Numbered from the stretch's first letter, positions 10,071 to 18,992 are shown. The stretch: 64,000 nt of DNA from Vagococcus entomophilus (GCF_003987595.1 NZ_NGJZ01000005.1:1-64000); one strand, 5' to 3'. Program-made: numbers and translations. The notes: a model not told the origin generated them from the sequence alone.

Positions 10071-10715
10071 ATGGACATAGCATGGAGAGTTCTACCAGCA
10101 CTAATCGAGGCATCTGGAATCACTTTGAAATTATTTGGGATTACCTTACTTTTTTCTTTACCATTGGGACTTCTTGTTGGATTGGGTTCAACTTTGTCTT
10201 TCAAACCGTTAAAAGCAATTATTGGAGGCTATATTTGGATTATCCGTGGGACTCCCTTACTGTTACAAATGTTTTTCATATTTTATGGTTTGCCGTTATT
10301 TAGCGAGATACGCTTTGAGCGACTGGATGCTGCAATTCTGGCTTTTGTGATAAATTACACGGCCTATTATGCAGAGATATTTCGTGGCGGGATTGAAGCG
10401 ATTGGAAATGGACAATATGAGGGAGCGAAAGTACTAGGCTTAACCAACTTTCAAACCATTCGAAAAATCATTATTCCTCAAGTACTTAAAATTGTGTTAC
10501 CATCTGTTGGCAACGAAGTGATTACCCTCGTAAAAGATACTTCTTTAGTATATGCAGTAGGTTTGAGCGATATTATGCGAACGGGACAAATTGCGCTCCA
10601 ACGGGAAGTGAGTATTATTCCACTTATAGTAGTGGCGTTGATTTACTTAGTGCTAACGGGAATTGTCACGATAATTTTGAAATTTATTGAACGGAAATAT
10701 AGTTATTATAAGTAA
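10071..10715 (+). CDS. Amino acid ABC transporter permease (probable histidine)
   Basis: A 214-residue polar-amino-acid permease of the HisM/GlnP family. It has about five membrane helices and the EAA loop EAIGNGQYEGAKVLGLTNFQTIRKIIIPQ that contacts the ATPase. The N-terminal IRGTPLLLQMFFIFYGLP stretch is the family signature. With the ATPase and lipoprotein downstream it would form a complete importer. Its position in a His-specifier T-box operon makes histidine the likely substrate, which is an inference from context. AAGGAG lies before the ATG. Confidence 0.9.
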   Translation: MDIAWRVLPALIEASGITLKLFGITLLFSLPLGLLVGLGSTLSFKPLKAIIGGYIWIIRGTPLLLQMFFIFYGLPLFSEIRFERLDAAILAFVINYTAYYAEIFRGGIEAIGNGQYEGAKVLGLTNFQTIRKIIIPQVLKIVLPSVGNEVITLVKDTSLVYAVGLSDIMRTGQIALQREVSIIPLIVVALIYLVLTGIVTIILKFIERKYSYYK

Positions 10716-10729
10716 GTGAGGACAAAGCA

Positions 10730-11365
10730 ATGATTGAAATAAAAAATTTGAGCAAGTCGTTTGGGGACAAAAAGATTTTAAAAGATATTTCGCTTCGTTT
10801 AGAAGACAGTGAAATAGTAGCGATAGTTGGTCCTTCTGGTGGAGGAAAAACAACTTTACTTCGCTGTATTAGTGGATTAGAAACAATGGATCACGGAGAG
10901 ATATTTATTGATCAAAAGCAGGTAGATCCGACCAAACACCAAAATGGTGAAAATTTAATTGGTGTAGTTTTTCAAGATTTCAATCTTTTCCCACATCTGA
11001 CTGTAATTGAAAATTTATTATTAGCACCTACAATGGTATTAAAAAAGGAGAAAGAACAGCTGACAAAAGAAGCAATCGACTTGTTAACGGCTCTTTCATT
11101 AGAAGGCAAAGAAGCTCAATATCCTTTCGAACTTTCTGGTGGACAAAAGCAACGTGTAGCAATCGCTCGAGCACTACTGATGGAGCCAAAGGTACTTTGT
11201 TATGATGAACCGACAAGTGCCCTTGATCCCGATTTGCGTGATAGTGTCGCAGAAACCATTTTGAACTTAAAAAAAGAAGGCGTTACACAAATTATCGTCA
11301 CTCATGATCATGAGTTTGCGAGGAAAATTGCAGATCAACTAATCGAAGTAGAACCGATTAAGTAG
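10730..11365 (+). CDS. Amino acid ABC transporter ATP-binding protein (probable histidine)
   Basis: A 211-residue ABC ATPase of the polar amino acid uptake type. Walker A is GPSGGGKTT, the Q-loop is VFQDFNLFPHLTV, the signature is LSGGQKQRVAIARAL, Walker B is VLCYDEPTSALDP and the H-loop is VTHDH. It is shorter than the usual 240 or so residues of this group, because the C-terminal region after the H-loop is compact. It follows its permease by 14 nt in the his operon. Confidence 0.93.
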   Translation: MIEIKNLSKSFGDKKILKDISLRLEDSEIVAIVGPSGGGKTTLLRCISGLETMDHGEIFIDQKQVDPTKHQNGENLIGVVFQDFNLFPHLTVIENLLLAPTMVLKKEKEQLTKEAIDLLTALSLEGKEAQYPFELSGGQKQRVAIARALLMEPKVLCYDEPTSALDPDLRDSVAETILNLKKEGVTQIIVTHDHEFARKIADQLIEVEPIK

Positions 11366-11374
11366 GAGGAAAAA

Positions 11375-12205
11375 ATGAAAAAGAAATTATTGATTGTTTT
11401 GGTAATGATTTGTTGTATAGGAATGTTAGGAGCGTGCAGCAAGAAGAGCAGTAGTAAGAGTAGTACTCTAGGCTGGGCAGAATTGAAAAAGAAGGGGACA
11501 GTTGTGGTCGGGGTAGATGACTCCTTTGTCCCAATGGGGTTCCGTGATGATAAAAACCATTTGGTTGGGTTTGACATTGATTTGGCTAAAGCAGTTTTTA
11601 AAGAGCTAGGAGTAAAGGTAAAGTTTCAGGCAATTGAGTGGTCTATGAAGGAGACCGAGCTGAAAAATGGGTCGATCGATGTGATCTGGAATGGCTACAC
11701 CATGACCAATGACCGAAAAGAAAAAGTATCTTTTACAAACCCATATTTAAAAAATGACCAAATTGTTGTGAGCCTGAAAAAAAATAACATCACAACAATT
11801 GAACAGCTAAAAAATAAAGTATTAGGGGTCCAGCAAGGCTCAAGTGGTGCGGATGCATTAAATGACTCACCAGCACAACTGTTAAATAAAATCAAAGACC
11901 AAACTCCTGTACTCTATGACACGTATGCAGAAGCATTCTTAGATTTAAAGTCGGGCAGAATTGATGGACTATTAATTGACCGCGTATTTGCAGAGTATTA
12001 TATTTCTCATGAAAAATCTGAGAAAGAGTACGCAACGATGAAGACATCTTTTGCAACTGAAAATTATGCGATTGGCGTACGTAAAGGAGATTCGGCATTT
12101 GTTAAGGCGCTAAATCAAGCGCTAAAAACAAATTACGAAAACGGAAAAGCCAAAGAAATTAGTGAAAAATGGTTTGGTGAAGACAAAATTGTTCCCCAAA
12201 AGTAA
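11375..12205 (+). CDS. Amino acid ABC transporter substrate-binding lipoprotein (probable histidine)
   Basis: A 276-residue family 3 solute-binding protein. A lipoprotein signal peptide ends in lipobox LGAC with Cys21 as the lipidated residue. The mature part starts with a Ser-rich linker, then GTVVVGVDDSFVPMGFRD and the GFDIDLAKAVFKELG signature of polar amino acid binders. It would deliver substrate to the permease at 10071. The specificity is inferred from the T-box context, not from binding residues. A strong terminator follows. Confidence 0.92.
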   Translation: MKKKLLIVLVMICCIGMLGACSKKSSSKSSTLGWAELKKKGTVVVGVDDSFVPMGFRDDKNHLVGFDIDLAKAVFKELGVKVKFQAIEWSMKETELKNGSIDVIWNGYTMTNDRKEKVSFTNPYLKNDQIVVSLKKNNITTIEQLKNKVLGVQQGSSGADALNDSPAQLLNKIKDQTPVLYDTYAEAFLDLKSGRIDGLLIDRVFAEYYISHEKSEKEYATMKTSFATENYAIGVRKGDSAFVKALNQALKTNYENGKAKEISEKWFGEDKIVPQK

Positions 12206-12213
12206 AGTAGCAT

Positions 12214-12274
12214 AAAGCATCCATTTAGAGTGAGAGGACCGCGCCACTTCTCATTTCTAAAGCGATGCTTTTTT
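12214..12274 (+). terminator. Terminator of the his/transporter operon
   Basis: AAAGCATC pairs with GATGCTTT, enclosing a second helix TTTAGAGTGAGA/TCTCATTTCTAAA, followed by a T-rich run. This long hairpin marks the end of the roughly 9-kb T-box transcript. Confidence 0.88.
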
Positions 12275-12305
12275 ATTTTTGATTGTTCAATTCCGTAAAA
12301 AGTAA

Positions 12306-12334
12306 TTTTCATTTAACAATCTTTCATGTATAAT
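12306..12334 (+). promoter_or_regulatory. Probable mltG promoter
   Basis: A perfect TATAAT (12329-12334) lies 17 nt after TTTTCA (12306-12311). The predicted start site is about 40 nt before the mltG TTG codon. Confidence 0.55.
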
Positions 12335-12380
12335 GAAAAGAGTTGTAATGATTCGGTAAATGTTGTGAGGAGGTTTTGCT

Positions 12381-13712
12381 TTGGCTGATAATTCCAAAGA
12401 TCCATTTCAAAATAGAAAAGACAATCAAGAAGACATACAAAACTTGGACAATCAAAAATCCAAAACGTTGAACGTAGATCAAGAAGAATTTCAAGAAAAA
12501 AATATAGATGAAGAACAAGTAGATAAAGACCATACTAAAGAAAAAGAAGGCGGGGAAGAGTCCATTACTCCTTCAAGAAATAAAAGAAAAGAGTCCATGG
12601 AGAAACAAGTAAAAATGAAAAATAAAGAAGACAAGATGGTCAGAAAAATAGTGACAATCGTGGTATCTGTATTGGTACTATGTATCGTAGTGGCAGGAAT
12701 TTCTTTTTATTTTTATTTTAAAGCCGGTTTGGAACCGTTAAATAAAGAGAATAAATCTTTAATACAAGTCGAAATTCCCTCAGGGACTACGAGCAAAGGA
12801 ATTGGCAGTATTCTTGAGGAGAAAAAAGTAATCAAGAGTGGTTTTGTATTTAGCTACTATATCAAGAAAAATAATTTGTCGGATTTTAAAGCCGGTTACT
12901 ACCAGTTTTCACCGAGTATGACGCTATCTGAAATTAGTGCCTTGCTCCAAGAAGGGGGAACAGCTGATCCAGAAGCTTTGGCTGATGCAAAAATACAAAT
13001 TCCAGAAGGCTATTCACTGGAACAAATTGCAACCTTGATTGGCAAGAAAACGAAATTTAGTAAAGACGATGTGCTGGCATTGTTAAAGGATGAAACGTTT
13101 TTTAATAAAATGTTGAAAAAATATCCTCAACTTTTAACAAGTACATCCGAGGTAAATAACACAAGATACAAGCTAGAAGGTTACTTATTCCCAGCAACCT
13201 ATAATTATTACAAAAAAAATAGCTTAGAATCGTTGATCGAGCAGATGATTAAAGCTTCTAACAATGTAATGGAAAAATACTATGATAAAATTACTCAATC
13301 AAAAAAATCAGTCCAACAAACATTGACACTTGCCTCGTTGGTTGAAAAAGAGGGAGTTACCACAGCAGATAGACAAAAAATAGCACAAGTATTTTACAAT
13401 CGGATGGACAAAGAGATGCCACTTCAATCAGATATTAGTGTTTTGTATGCATTAGGAACGCATAAAGAATTTCTCTCTAATAAGGATACACAGGTAGACT
13501 CACCTTATAATCTATATTTGAACAAAGGATATGGTCCAGGTCCTTTCAATAATCCTAGTGAAGATGCGATTATGGCTGTGTTAAACCCAGATATCAATGT
13601 ATCAGATTTGTATTTCTTGGCTGACACATCGACTGGAAAAGTTTATTTTGCGAAAACTTATGAAGAGCATTTAAAATTGAAAAAACAATATATTGATGAT
13701 AAAACGAAGTAG
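12381..13712 (+). CDS. mltG: Endolytic murein transglycosylase MltG
   Basis: A 443-residue membrane-anchored lytic transglycosylase (YceG family). The family cuts nascent glycan strands near the membrane and is thought to release or terminate them during elongation. An unusually long charged cytoplasmic N-tail (about 85 residues, rich in Lys, Glu, Asp) precedes one membrane helix at roughly 90-112. The extracellular LysM-like and catalytic parts follow. The likely catalytic Glu is Glu322 in LASLVEKEG, with QSDISVLYALG and SPYNLYLNKGYGPGPFNNP downstream. The start is TTG at 12381, with AGGAGG 7 nt upstream. greA follows, as in several Firmicutes. Confidence 0.93.
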   Translation: MADNSKDPFQNRKDNQEDIQNLDNQKSKTLNVDQEEFQEKNIDEEQVDKDHTKEKEGGEESITPSRNKRKESMEKQVKMKNKEDKMVRKIVTIVVSVLVLCIVVAGISFYFYFKAGLEPLNKENKSLIQVEIPSGTTSKGIGSILEEKKVIKSGFVFSYYIKKNNLSDFKAGYYQFSPSMTLSEISALLQEGGTADPEALADAKIQIPEGYSLEQIATLIGKKTKFSKDDVLALLKDETFFNKMLKKYPQLLTSTSEVNNTRYKLEGYLFPATYNYYKKNSLESLIEQMIKASNNVMEKYYDKITQSKKSVQQTLTLASLVEKEGVTTADRQKIAQVFYNRMDKEMPLQSDISVLYALGTHKEFLSNKDTQVDSPYNLYLNKGYGPGPFNNPSEDAIMAVLNPDINVSDLYFLADTSTGKVYFAKTYEEHLKLKKQYIDDKTK

Positions 13713-13842
13713 AAAACTAATAAACGTCAATTAAATATTTACTTTTTTGCTTACTCGTGGTAATCTTTTGAGTATTAAATGACGAATCTGCTTATAAGCG
13801 AATCCGTTATAGTAAAATTGTATAAATTGAGGAGCAACGAAC

Positions 13843-14316
13843 ATGGTAGAAAAAGTATATCCAATGACAATAGAAGGTAAGCAAAAGTTAGAAGAAGAAT
13901 TAGAACAATTAAAAACTGAAAAAAGAAAAGAAATTGTGGAGAGAATTAAGATTGCACGCAGTTTTGGAGACCTATCTGAAAACTCAGAATATGAGTCTGC
14001 TAAAGATGAACAAGCATTTGTGGAAGGTAGAATTACAACCCTTGAAACAATGATTCGTTTTGCACAAATCATTGACAATGAAGGTGTCGATTCAGATGAA
14101 GTTTCACTTGGGAAAAAAGTTGTTTTCCAAGAGCTACCTGATGGTGATGAAGAGGAATATATCATTGTTGGGAGTGCTGAGGCAGATCCTTTTTCTGGGA
14201 AAATTTCCAATGACTCCCCAATTGCAAAAGCTTTGATTGGGAAACGTGTGGGTGACAATGTGATTATTAGTACACCTGGTGGCGACATGAATGTAAAAAT
14301 CACCCAAGTATCTTAA
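13843..14316 (+). CDS. greA: Transcription elongation factor GreA
   Basis: GreA rescues backtracked RNA polymerase by stimulating transcript cleavage. The 157-residue protein has the expected N-terminal coiled coil with the acidic tip ([19 protein letters not shown]), followed by the C-terminal FKBP-like domain ending in [11 protein letters not shown]. Length is normal for Firmicutes. It has its own intergenic region of 130 nt upstream and a terminator downstream, so it is probably a single-gene unit. Confidence 0.97.
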   Translation: MVEKVYPMTIEGKQKLEEELEQLKTEKRKEIVERIKIARSFGDLSENSEYESAKDEQAFVEGRITTLETMIRFAQIIDNEGVDSDEVSLGKKVVFQELPDGDEEEYIIVGSAEADPFSGKISNDSPIAKALIGKRVGDNVIISTPGGDMNVKITQVS

Positions 14317-14325
14317 TACTAAAAA

Positions 14326-14362
14326 AGGAGAGTAGAGCAATCGTTCTACGCTCTTTTTTCTT
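14326..14362 (+). terminator. Terminator after greA
   Basis: GAGAGTAGA and TCTACGCTC pair with a small bulge around a short loop and lead directly into CTTTTTTC. Confidence 0.75.
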
Positions 14363-14413
14363 TTTATCAACAAACTCAGTCTTAAGATGTAGTGGAGATT
14401 CAGACTCTGGTTC

Positions 14414-14443
14414 TGCACATTTTTAAGAAAAGTATTGTATAAT
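14414..14443 (+). promoter_or_regulatory. Probable liaFSR promoter
   Basis: TATAAT (14438-14443) lies 18 nt after TGCACA (14414-14419), which matches the -35 consensus at four of six positions. The ribosome site GAGG and liaF ATG follow. AGTCT/AGACT arms around 14379-14407 could be a LiaR site, but I cannot support that from one copy. Confidence 0.5.
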
Positions 14444-14474
14444 TAGTGAAGAATTCAATATGAGGAGTATATAA

Positions 14475-15209
14475 ATGAAAAATTCTTGGAAACTTTTTCT
14501 GATTATAGAGCTAGCCTTGCTGTTGCTTTTTCTTTGGCAGATCTTTCATGAACCGAATGTGCTATTTTGTACAGTTGTACTCGGATTTATTAGCTCAATG
14601 GAAGTAAAAAAGAAAAAACGAAGAGGGGCGTTTCATCAATTTATTTTTGTATCGAGTATTTTGTTGCTGATATTTTGCTTGTTTAGCATCCCTGCCACGT
14701 GGTTATTTTTGACTGTTACACTATTGTTTATTGTGTTAAAGGGGGCAGAGCTCTCTGGTTCTCTTTTTGGAACTCAAAATATTTGGATGAAAAAAGGTAT
14801 TCATATCATACAAACAGAAGAACCTAGTGAAAAATCAGGAAAAAGAGCGAAACACAATTGGTTTGGCAATCAACACATAGGGGATCACGTATATGAATGG
14901 GATGACCTAAACTTTTTCATCTTTGCTGGAGATACGATTATTGACTTAGGAAATACGCTACTGCCTAAAACAGATAATGTCATTATGATGAGAAAAGGCT
15001 TTGGGAGAACCAGAATTCTGGTACCACAAGGGATAGCAATTTCTGTGATTGGTTCCTCTTTAAACGGGAAATTAACATTTGAAGGTCAAACATATTCTTT
15101 GTTCAATGAAACAATGAACGTATATAGTGAGGATTATGATACTAATGACCGTAGAATCAAAATTGTTTCAAGTACATTGCTAGGGGATATCGAGGTGATT
15201 CGCACATGA
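14475..15209 (+). CDS. liaF: LiaF-type cell-envelope stress regulator
   Basis: LiaF is the membrane inhibitor of the LiaS kinase in the three-component envelope stress system. The 244-residue protein has about four hydrophobic segments in the first 100 residues. A soluble C-terminal half follows, with repeated beta-strand pattern (DLNFFIFAGDTIIDLGNTLLP, IMMRKGFGRTRILVPQGIAISV), typical of the cell-wall-active antibiotic response domain. The stop overlaps the liaS ATG, so the three genes are co-translated. Confidence 0.88.
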   Translation: MKNSWKLFLIIELALLLLFLWQIFHEPNVLFCTVVLGFISSMEVKKKKRRGAFHQFIFVSSILLLIFCLFSIPATWLFLTVTLLFIVLKGAELSGSLFGTQNIWMKKGIHIIQTEEPSEKSGKRAKHNWFGNQHIGDHVYEWDDLNFFIFAGDTIIDLGNTLLPKTDNVIMMRKGFGRTRILVPQGIAISVIGSSLNGKLTFEGQTYSLFNETMNVYSEDYDTNDRRIKIVSSTLLGDIEVIRT

Positions 15210-16279
15210 TTGCCAAGATGTCACGGTTGACTATTTTTCTATATACTTTTTTATTGTTGTTATTGTTGCTCTTTTTTTCTGGAATTTTATTTTTTCATGG
15301 TGTTGGAGTGAAAAATTGGCTAGTAGCCTTTGTTCAAGTGAAAATTTTCTACATTCCAATCAGTGCGTATTTATTTTTCTTAGCCTTTTCGATAAGTCTT
15401 TTTATTAATATTGTATTGTATTTTATTCGTCGGACACAATATGGTAGGTTAGAAGAAAACATTCGCATCTTATCTTCTGAAAATTATGATATTCCTTTAT
15501 TTGAGAAAAAGATTCCTCATGCAGAGGATGATGAATACATTCCTGAGATTGAAAAAGATTTAAAAAAAATCAAACAAAAAATGCTTTCGATGTCACAAGA
15601 ATTACAGGTGCTATCTAGCAAGCCAGAACTTGTCAAAGGCGAATCTAAAGAGATGATTTTACAAGAAGAAAGGAAACGTTTAGCTAGAGAATTGCATGAT
15701 TCAGTAAGCCAACAACTATTTGCTGCGACGATGATGCTTTCTGCAGTAACAGAAGAAGCGGATAAGCAAGAGATTTCTCCAAGTTTATACAAACAGTTAA
15801 AAATGGTTTCAGGGATTATTAATACCTCACAATCAGAGATGAGAGCATTGTTACTTCACCTAAGGCCAATTAATCTTGAAGGAAAAAGCTTGAAAAAAGG
15901 CATTGAACAATTATTAGTAGAGCTAAAGACAAAGATTAAAATTGATTTATTTTGGGAAATTGATGATGTAGTACTCCCTATGGGGATTGAAGACCATCTG
16001 TTTCGTATCGTTCAAGAATTGCTTTCAAATACATTGAGGCACGCTAAAGCCAGTTCACTGGATGTGTTTTTAAATCAGACGACTGAGAGTGTTTCACTGA
16101 GAGTAGTGGATGATGGGGTTGGTTTTGATGTGAATCAAAAAAAATTAGGCAGTTATGGCCTGCAAAATATTTGTGAGCGAGTGAGTGGCATGGGCGGTAG
16201 TTGTAAAATAATTAGTTTTAAAAATAAAGGAACAAGTATAGAAATTAAAATTCCGATAGCAAAGGGTGAAGTTGGATGA
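15206..16279 (+). CDS. liaS: Sensor histidine kinase LiaS
   Basis: A 357-residue kinase with two N-terminal membrane helices separated by a short extracellular loop (intramembrane-sensing type). A linker, the HisKA_3 dimerisation domain with phospho-acceptor His164 in RLARELHDSVSQQLFA, and an HATPase domain follow. The ATPase motifs are ELLSNTLRHAKA, VVDDGVGFD and GSYGLQNICERV. In enterococci and bacilli this kinase answers to lipid II-binding drugs and membrane-active peptides. It overlaps liaF and liaR by 4 nt on each side. Confidence 0.93.
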   Translation: MIAKMSRLTIFLYTFLLLLLLLFFSGILFFHGVGVKNWLVAFVQVKIFYIPISAYLFFLAFSISLFINIVLYFIRRTQYGRLEENIRILSSENYDIPLFEKKIPHAEDDEYIPEIEKDLKKIKQKMLSMSQELQVLSSKPELVKGESKEMILQEERKRLARELHDSVSQQLFAATMMLSAVTEEADKQEISPSLYKQLKMVSGIINTSQSEMRALLLHLRPINLEGKSLKKGIEQLLVELKTKIKIDLFWEIDDVVLPMGIEDHLFRIVQELLSNTLRHAKASSLDVFLNQTTESVSLRVVDDGVGFDVNQKKLGSYGLQNICERVSGMGGSCKIISFKNKGTSIEIKIPIAKGEVG

Positions 16280-16908
16280 TTCGTGTGTTATTAGTGGATG
16301 ATCATGAAATGGTACGATTGGGAGTTTCTTCTTATTTGTCTATTCAAGAAGATATTCAAGTAGTAGCAGAAGCAGAAAATGGACAAATTGGGTATGAAAA
16401 GGCACTTTCACTGAAACCAGATGTTATCTTGATGGATTTAGTAATGGAAGTGATGGATGGGATAGAGTCTACTAAGAACATTTTGTCCGAATGGCCAGAA
16501 GCTAAAATTATTATTGTGACAAGTTTTATTGATGATGAGAAGGTGTATCCTGCTATTGAAGCAGGGGCAGCCGGATATTTGCTTAAAACTTCCAGTGCCA
16601 AAGAGATAGCAGATGCGATTAGGGCGACTTGTCGCGGCGAACGTGTTTTAGAACCAGAAGTAACGGGTAAAATGATGGAACGTTTAACTAAACCTAAAGT
16701 ACCAATGTTGCATGAAGATTTAACCAATCGTGAACGCGAAATTTTGATGCTGATTTCAGAAGGAAAAAGCAACCAGGAAATTGCCGATGAATTATTTATT
16801 ACATTAAAGACGGTTAAGACACATGTTTCTAATATTTTAGCAAAACTTGATGTAGATGATCGAACACAAGCAGCAATCTATGCGTTTAAACATAATTTGG
16901 TCGAATAA
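16276..16908 (+). CDS. liaR: Response regulator LiaR (NarL/LuxR type)
   Basis: A 210-residue response regulator. The receiver domain has acidic residues DD near residue 8, phospho-acceptor Asp54 in ILMDLVMEVMDG, and the switch Thr/Lys region IIIVTSF...YLLKTSS. A LuxR-type HTH follows (LTNREREILMLISEGKSNQEIADELFITLKTVKTHVSNILAKL). LiaR controls envelope remodelling genes and, in enterococci, daptomycin response. No obvious target gene lies next to the cluster. Confidence 0.94.
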   Translation: MIRVLLVDDHEMVRLGVSSYLSIQEDIQVVAEAENGQIGYEKALSLKPDVILMDLVMEVMDGIESTKNILSEWPEAKIIIVTSFIDDEKVYPAIEAGAAGYLLKTSSAKEIADAIRATCRGERVLEPEVTGKMMERLTKPKVPMLHEDLTNREREILMLISEGKSNQEIADELFITLKTVKTHVSNILAKLDVDDRTQAAIYAFKHNLVE

Positions 16909-16934
16909 CTGGCTGAGAAGTAGAGGAGTAGAAC

Positions 16935-17603
16935 ATGAAAAAAAATTTTGCGATTATCGGTTTAGGGCGTTTTGGTGGGAGTATTTGTCGCACGCTGATT
17001 GAGGCGGGACAAGAAGTTTTAGTAATGGATAAAAGCGAAGAGCGTGTCAATGAATACATGAATATTGCGACGCATGCTGTTATGGCAAATGCCCAAGATG
17101 AAGCGACTTTGAAGTCTCTGGGTATTCGCAACTTTGACCACGTCATTGTGGCGATTGGGGAAGATATTCAAGCGAGTATTTTGGTGACGTTAATGGCTAA
17201 AGAGTTGGGTGTACCCTTTATTACAGCGAAAGCACAAAATGAATATCATGCCCGTGTTCTGGAAAAAATTGGTGCAGATAAAGTAGTCCATCCAGAAAGA
17301 GATATGGGGAAAAGAATCGCACATCATTTAGTCTCAAAAAATATTTTGGATTATTTAGAACTTTCAGATGAATTTTCATTAGCAGAGATTCGAGTAACCA
17401 ATAAAAAGTTCTGTCAAAAGTCGCTATTAACATTAAATTTTAGACAAAAATTCAATGTTACAGTTGTTGCGATTAGACGTGGTAAAAATGAGTTGATTGT
17501 TTCTCCCAGTGCGAGCGAAATTGTTCTAATAGAGGACTGCTTGCTAGTAGTGGGGTCAACTGACTGTGTGCGCAATCTGGATGATAAGCTTGGTTCTACC
17601 TAA
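16935..17603 (+). CDS. ktrA: K+ channel/transport regulatory subunit, KtrA/TrkA type
   Basis: A 222-residue cytoplasmic RCK protein. The Rossmann RCK_N domain has the nucleotide motif GLGRFGGSICRTL and Asp in VLVMDKSEERV. The RCK_C ligand domain occupies the last 80 residues. In the family, an octameric ring gates the KtrB/TrkH membrane channel according to ATP/ADP or c-di-AMP. No ktrB-type gene is in the window, as is common because the subunits are often unlinked. The ATG is 26 nt after liaR, so read-through from liaR is possible. The assignment between KtrA and KtrC is open. Confidence 0.88.
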   Translation: MKKNFAIIGLGRFGGSICRTLIEAGQEVLVMDKSEERVNEYMNIATHAVMANAQDEATLKSLGIRNFDHVIVAIGEDIQASILVTLMAKELGVPFITAKAQNEYHARVLEKIGADKVVHPERDMGKRIAHHLVSKNILDYLELSDEFSLAEIRVTNKKFCQKSLLTLNFRQKFNVTVVAIRRGKNELIVSPSASEIVLIEDCLLVVGSTDCVRNLDDKLGST

Positions 17604-17637
17604 TGTAAGCACATTCTTTTTCCAATGATTGTGACTG

Positions 17638-17646
17638 TGATAAGAT
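17638..17646 (+). promoter_or_regulatory. Extended -10 element before the HesB-like gene
   Basis: TGA directly precedes TAAGAT (17641-17646), an extended -10. No good -35 is present. Confidence 0.4.
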
Positions 17647-17678
17647 AAATGCAGTAGGAAATGAAGGAAGGCGATTGA

Positions 17679-17981
17679 ATGAACTTGGTAGTATCAGAGG
17701 AAGCACATCAGTGGTTCGTAAAAGAGCTGCATCTTGAAAAACAGGATTGTGTTCGTTTTTTTGGTAAGTATGGTGGCAAGACCTCAGTCCATACTGGTTT
17801 TTCTGTAGGGTTAGAAGTTAGTGTGCCGGAACAGACTATAGCAAAGGCCGAAATAGAGGAACAAGTTTATTATATCGATGAAGCAGATGATTGGTTCTTT
17901 TCTGGGTATGATTTACTTGTATCGTATGACACAGAAAAAAAAGAACCAGCCTACCAATTTAAACAAACTACAGAGGTATAA
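17679..17981 (+). CDS. HesB/YneR-like small protein
   Basis: A 100-residue protein of the HesB-like group typified by Bacillus YneR. It has the N-terminal helix EEAHQWFVKELHL, the Arg-Phe-Phe-Gly strand and a Gly-rich turn (FGKYGGKTSVHTGFSVGLEV). The acidic C-terminal half includes DDWFFSGYDLLVSYD. True A-type Fe-S carriers have three conserved Cys, but this protein has only one Cys, so a carrier role is doubtful and its function is unknown. It ends in a shared bidirectional terminator. Confidence 0.75.
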   Translation: MNLVVSEEAHQWFVKELHLEKQDCVRFFGKYGGKTSVHTGFSVGLEVSVPEQTIAKAEIEEQVYYIDEADDWFFSGYDLLVSYDTEKKEPAYQFKQTTEV

Positions 17982-17983
17982 AT

Positions 17984-18029
17984 AAAAAATGTGAGACAAC
18001 ATTCTATTACGAGTTGTCCCACATTTTTT
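17984..18029. terminator. Bidirectional terminator, GAGACA/TGTCCC hairpin
   Basis: A 17-bp stem (17984-18000 with 18013-18029, one mismatch) has an A tract on the left and a T tract on the right. It can stop both the plus-strand HesB-like gene and the minus-strand dehydrogenase that end here. Confidence 0.9.
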
Positions 18030-18032
18030 CAT

Positions 18033-18992
18033 TTAATAGCCACGGTCTAAATCAACTTGGTTCATTGACAATTTTTGCACATTTAAGATAGACTTCAAAT
18101 TGGTTTCAAATATATAGAATAGCCTTTTCTTGAAATGTTCCGCAATTCCTGAGATGTGGGGGGTAATCAGTAAATTTTCAGTTTCCCATAACTCACTAGT
18201 AGCAGGAAGTGGTTCTTGATCTAATACATCAAGTCCAGCAAAACCAATCTTACCAGACTTTAAAGCAGCAACTAAAGCAGCAGTGTGAACCGATTCACCT
18301 CTGCCAACGTTAATAAACACGACACCCTCTTTCATTTTTTCAAAGCGAGCCTCATCATAGGAATTTTCGGTTTCTTTTGTCAAAGGAAGTAAATTTACGA
18401 CAATATCCATTCTATTTAAAATTTTGTCGATTTCATTTTGCGGGAATATTGCTTCAAAATCGTCTACATGGTGCCCACTACGATTGATACCAAAAACAGT
18501 AAGATTAAACGCTTTTGCTATTTTAGCCAAATGAGCGCCAATGTTTCCTGTCCCAACAATGAGCATCTTTTTATCGGAGAGTTCGCTGAGTGTTTCTGGA
18601 ATTTTCCACTCTTTGTTTTCTTGAGCAGCAATTGAGGCATATAAGCCACGAGTATGACCTAGAATCATTCCCATGACAGACTCTGTAATCGGAATATTAT
18701 GGATGCCACTACCATTTGAAAGTAAGACGCCTTTTTGCTGAATTTGTTTAAGATTCAAATGATTGACCCCCGCAGAGGTCGCTTGAATCCAGAATAAACG
18801 GCTTGTGGAAGAATCTAGTAGTTGAGTCCCAATTTTTTTATCCCACCCATACATGATTTCGATGTTGTCAAGCATATCATGAGTGAGTGGATCTGCAGCA
18901 AAAATGATTTTGTAATCAGGTGCTAGTTCATGGAGTTTTTCGATTTGTGCTGCTGTCAGTTCTTGGTGACAATATAAAATAGGTTGATTCAT
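18033..18992 (-). CDS. D-isomer-specific 2-hydroxyacid dehydrogenase
   Basis: A 319-residue NAD(P)-dependent oxidoreductase that reduces 2-oxoacids to D-2-hydroxyacids. The Rossmann motif is GTGNIGAHLAKIA. The catalytic Arg is in NVGRGESV, the Glu in LDVLDQEPLP and the His in ITPHISGIAEH. The ITESVMGMILG segment is also typical. The exact substrate (such as 2-ketoisovalerate, glyoxylate or hydroxypyruvate) cannot be set from sequence. AAGGAGG lies upstream of the ATG on the minus strand. The DUF1189 gene upstream has its own terminator, so this is probably a separate unit. Confidence 0.88.
   Translation of the reverse strand: MNQPILYCHQELTAAQIEKLHELAPDYKIIFAADPLTHDMLDNIEIMYGWDKKIGTQLLDSSTSRLFWIQATSAGVNHLNLKQIQQKGVLLSNGSGIHNIPITESVMGMILGHTRGLYASIAAQENKEWKIPETLSELSDKKMLIVGTGNIGAHLAKIAKAFNLTVFGINRSGHHVDDFEAIFPQNEIDKILNRMDIVVNLLPLTKETENSYDEARFEKMKEGVVFINVGRGESVHTAALVAALKSGKIGFAGLDVLDQEPLPATSELWETENLLITPHISGIAEHFKKRLFYIFETNLKSILNVQKLSMNQVDLDRGY

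Noticed and set aside
13731-14303. 190-codon minus-strand ORF antisense to greA
   Set aside because: It is a mirror of the GreA codons, rich in Ser and Phe, with no ribosome site. GreA on the plus strand is unambiguous.
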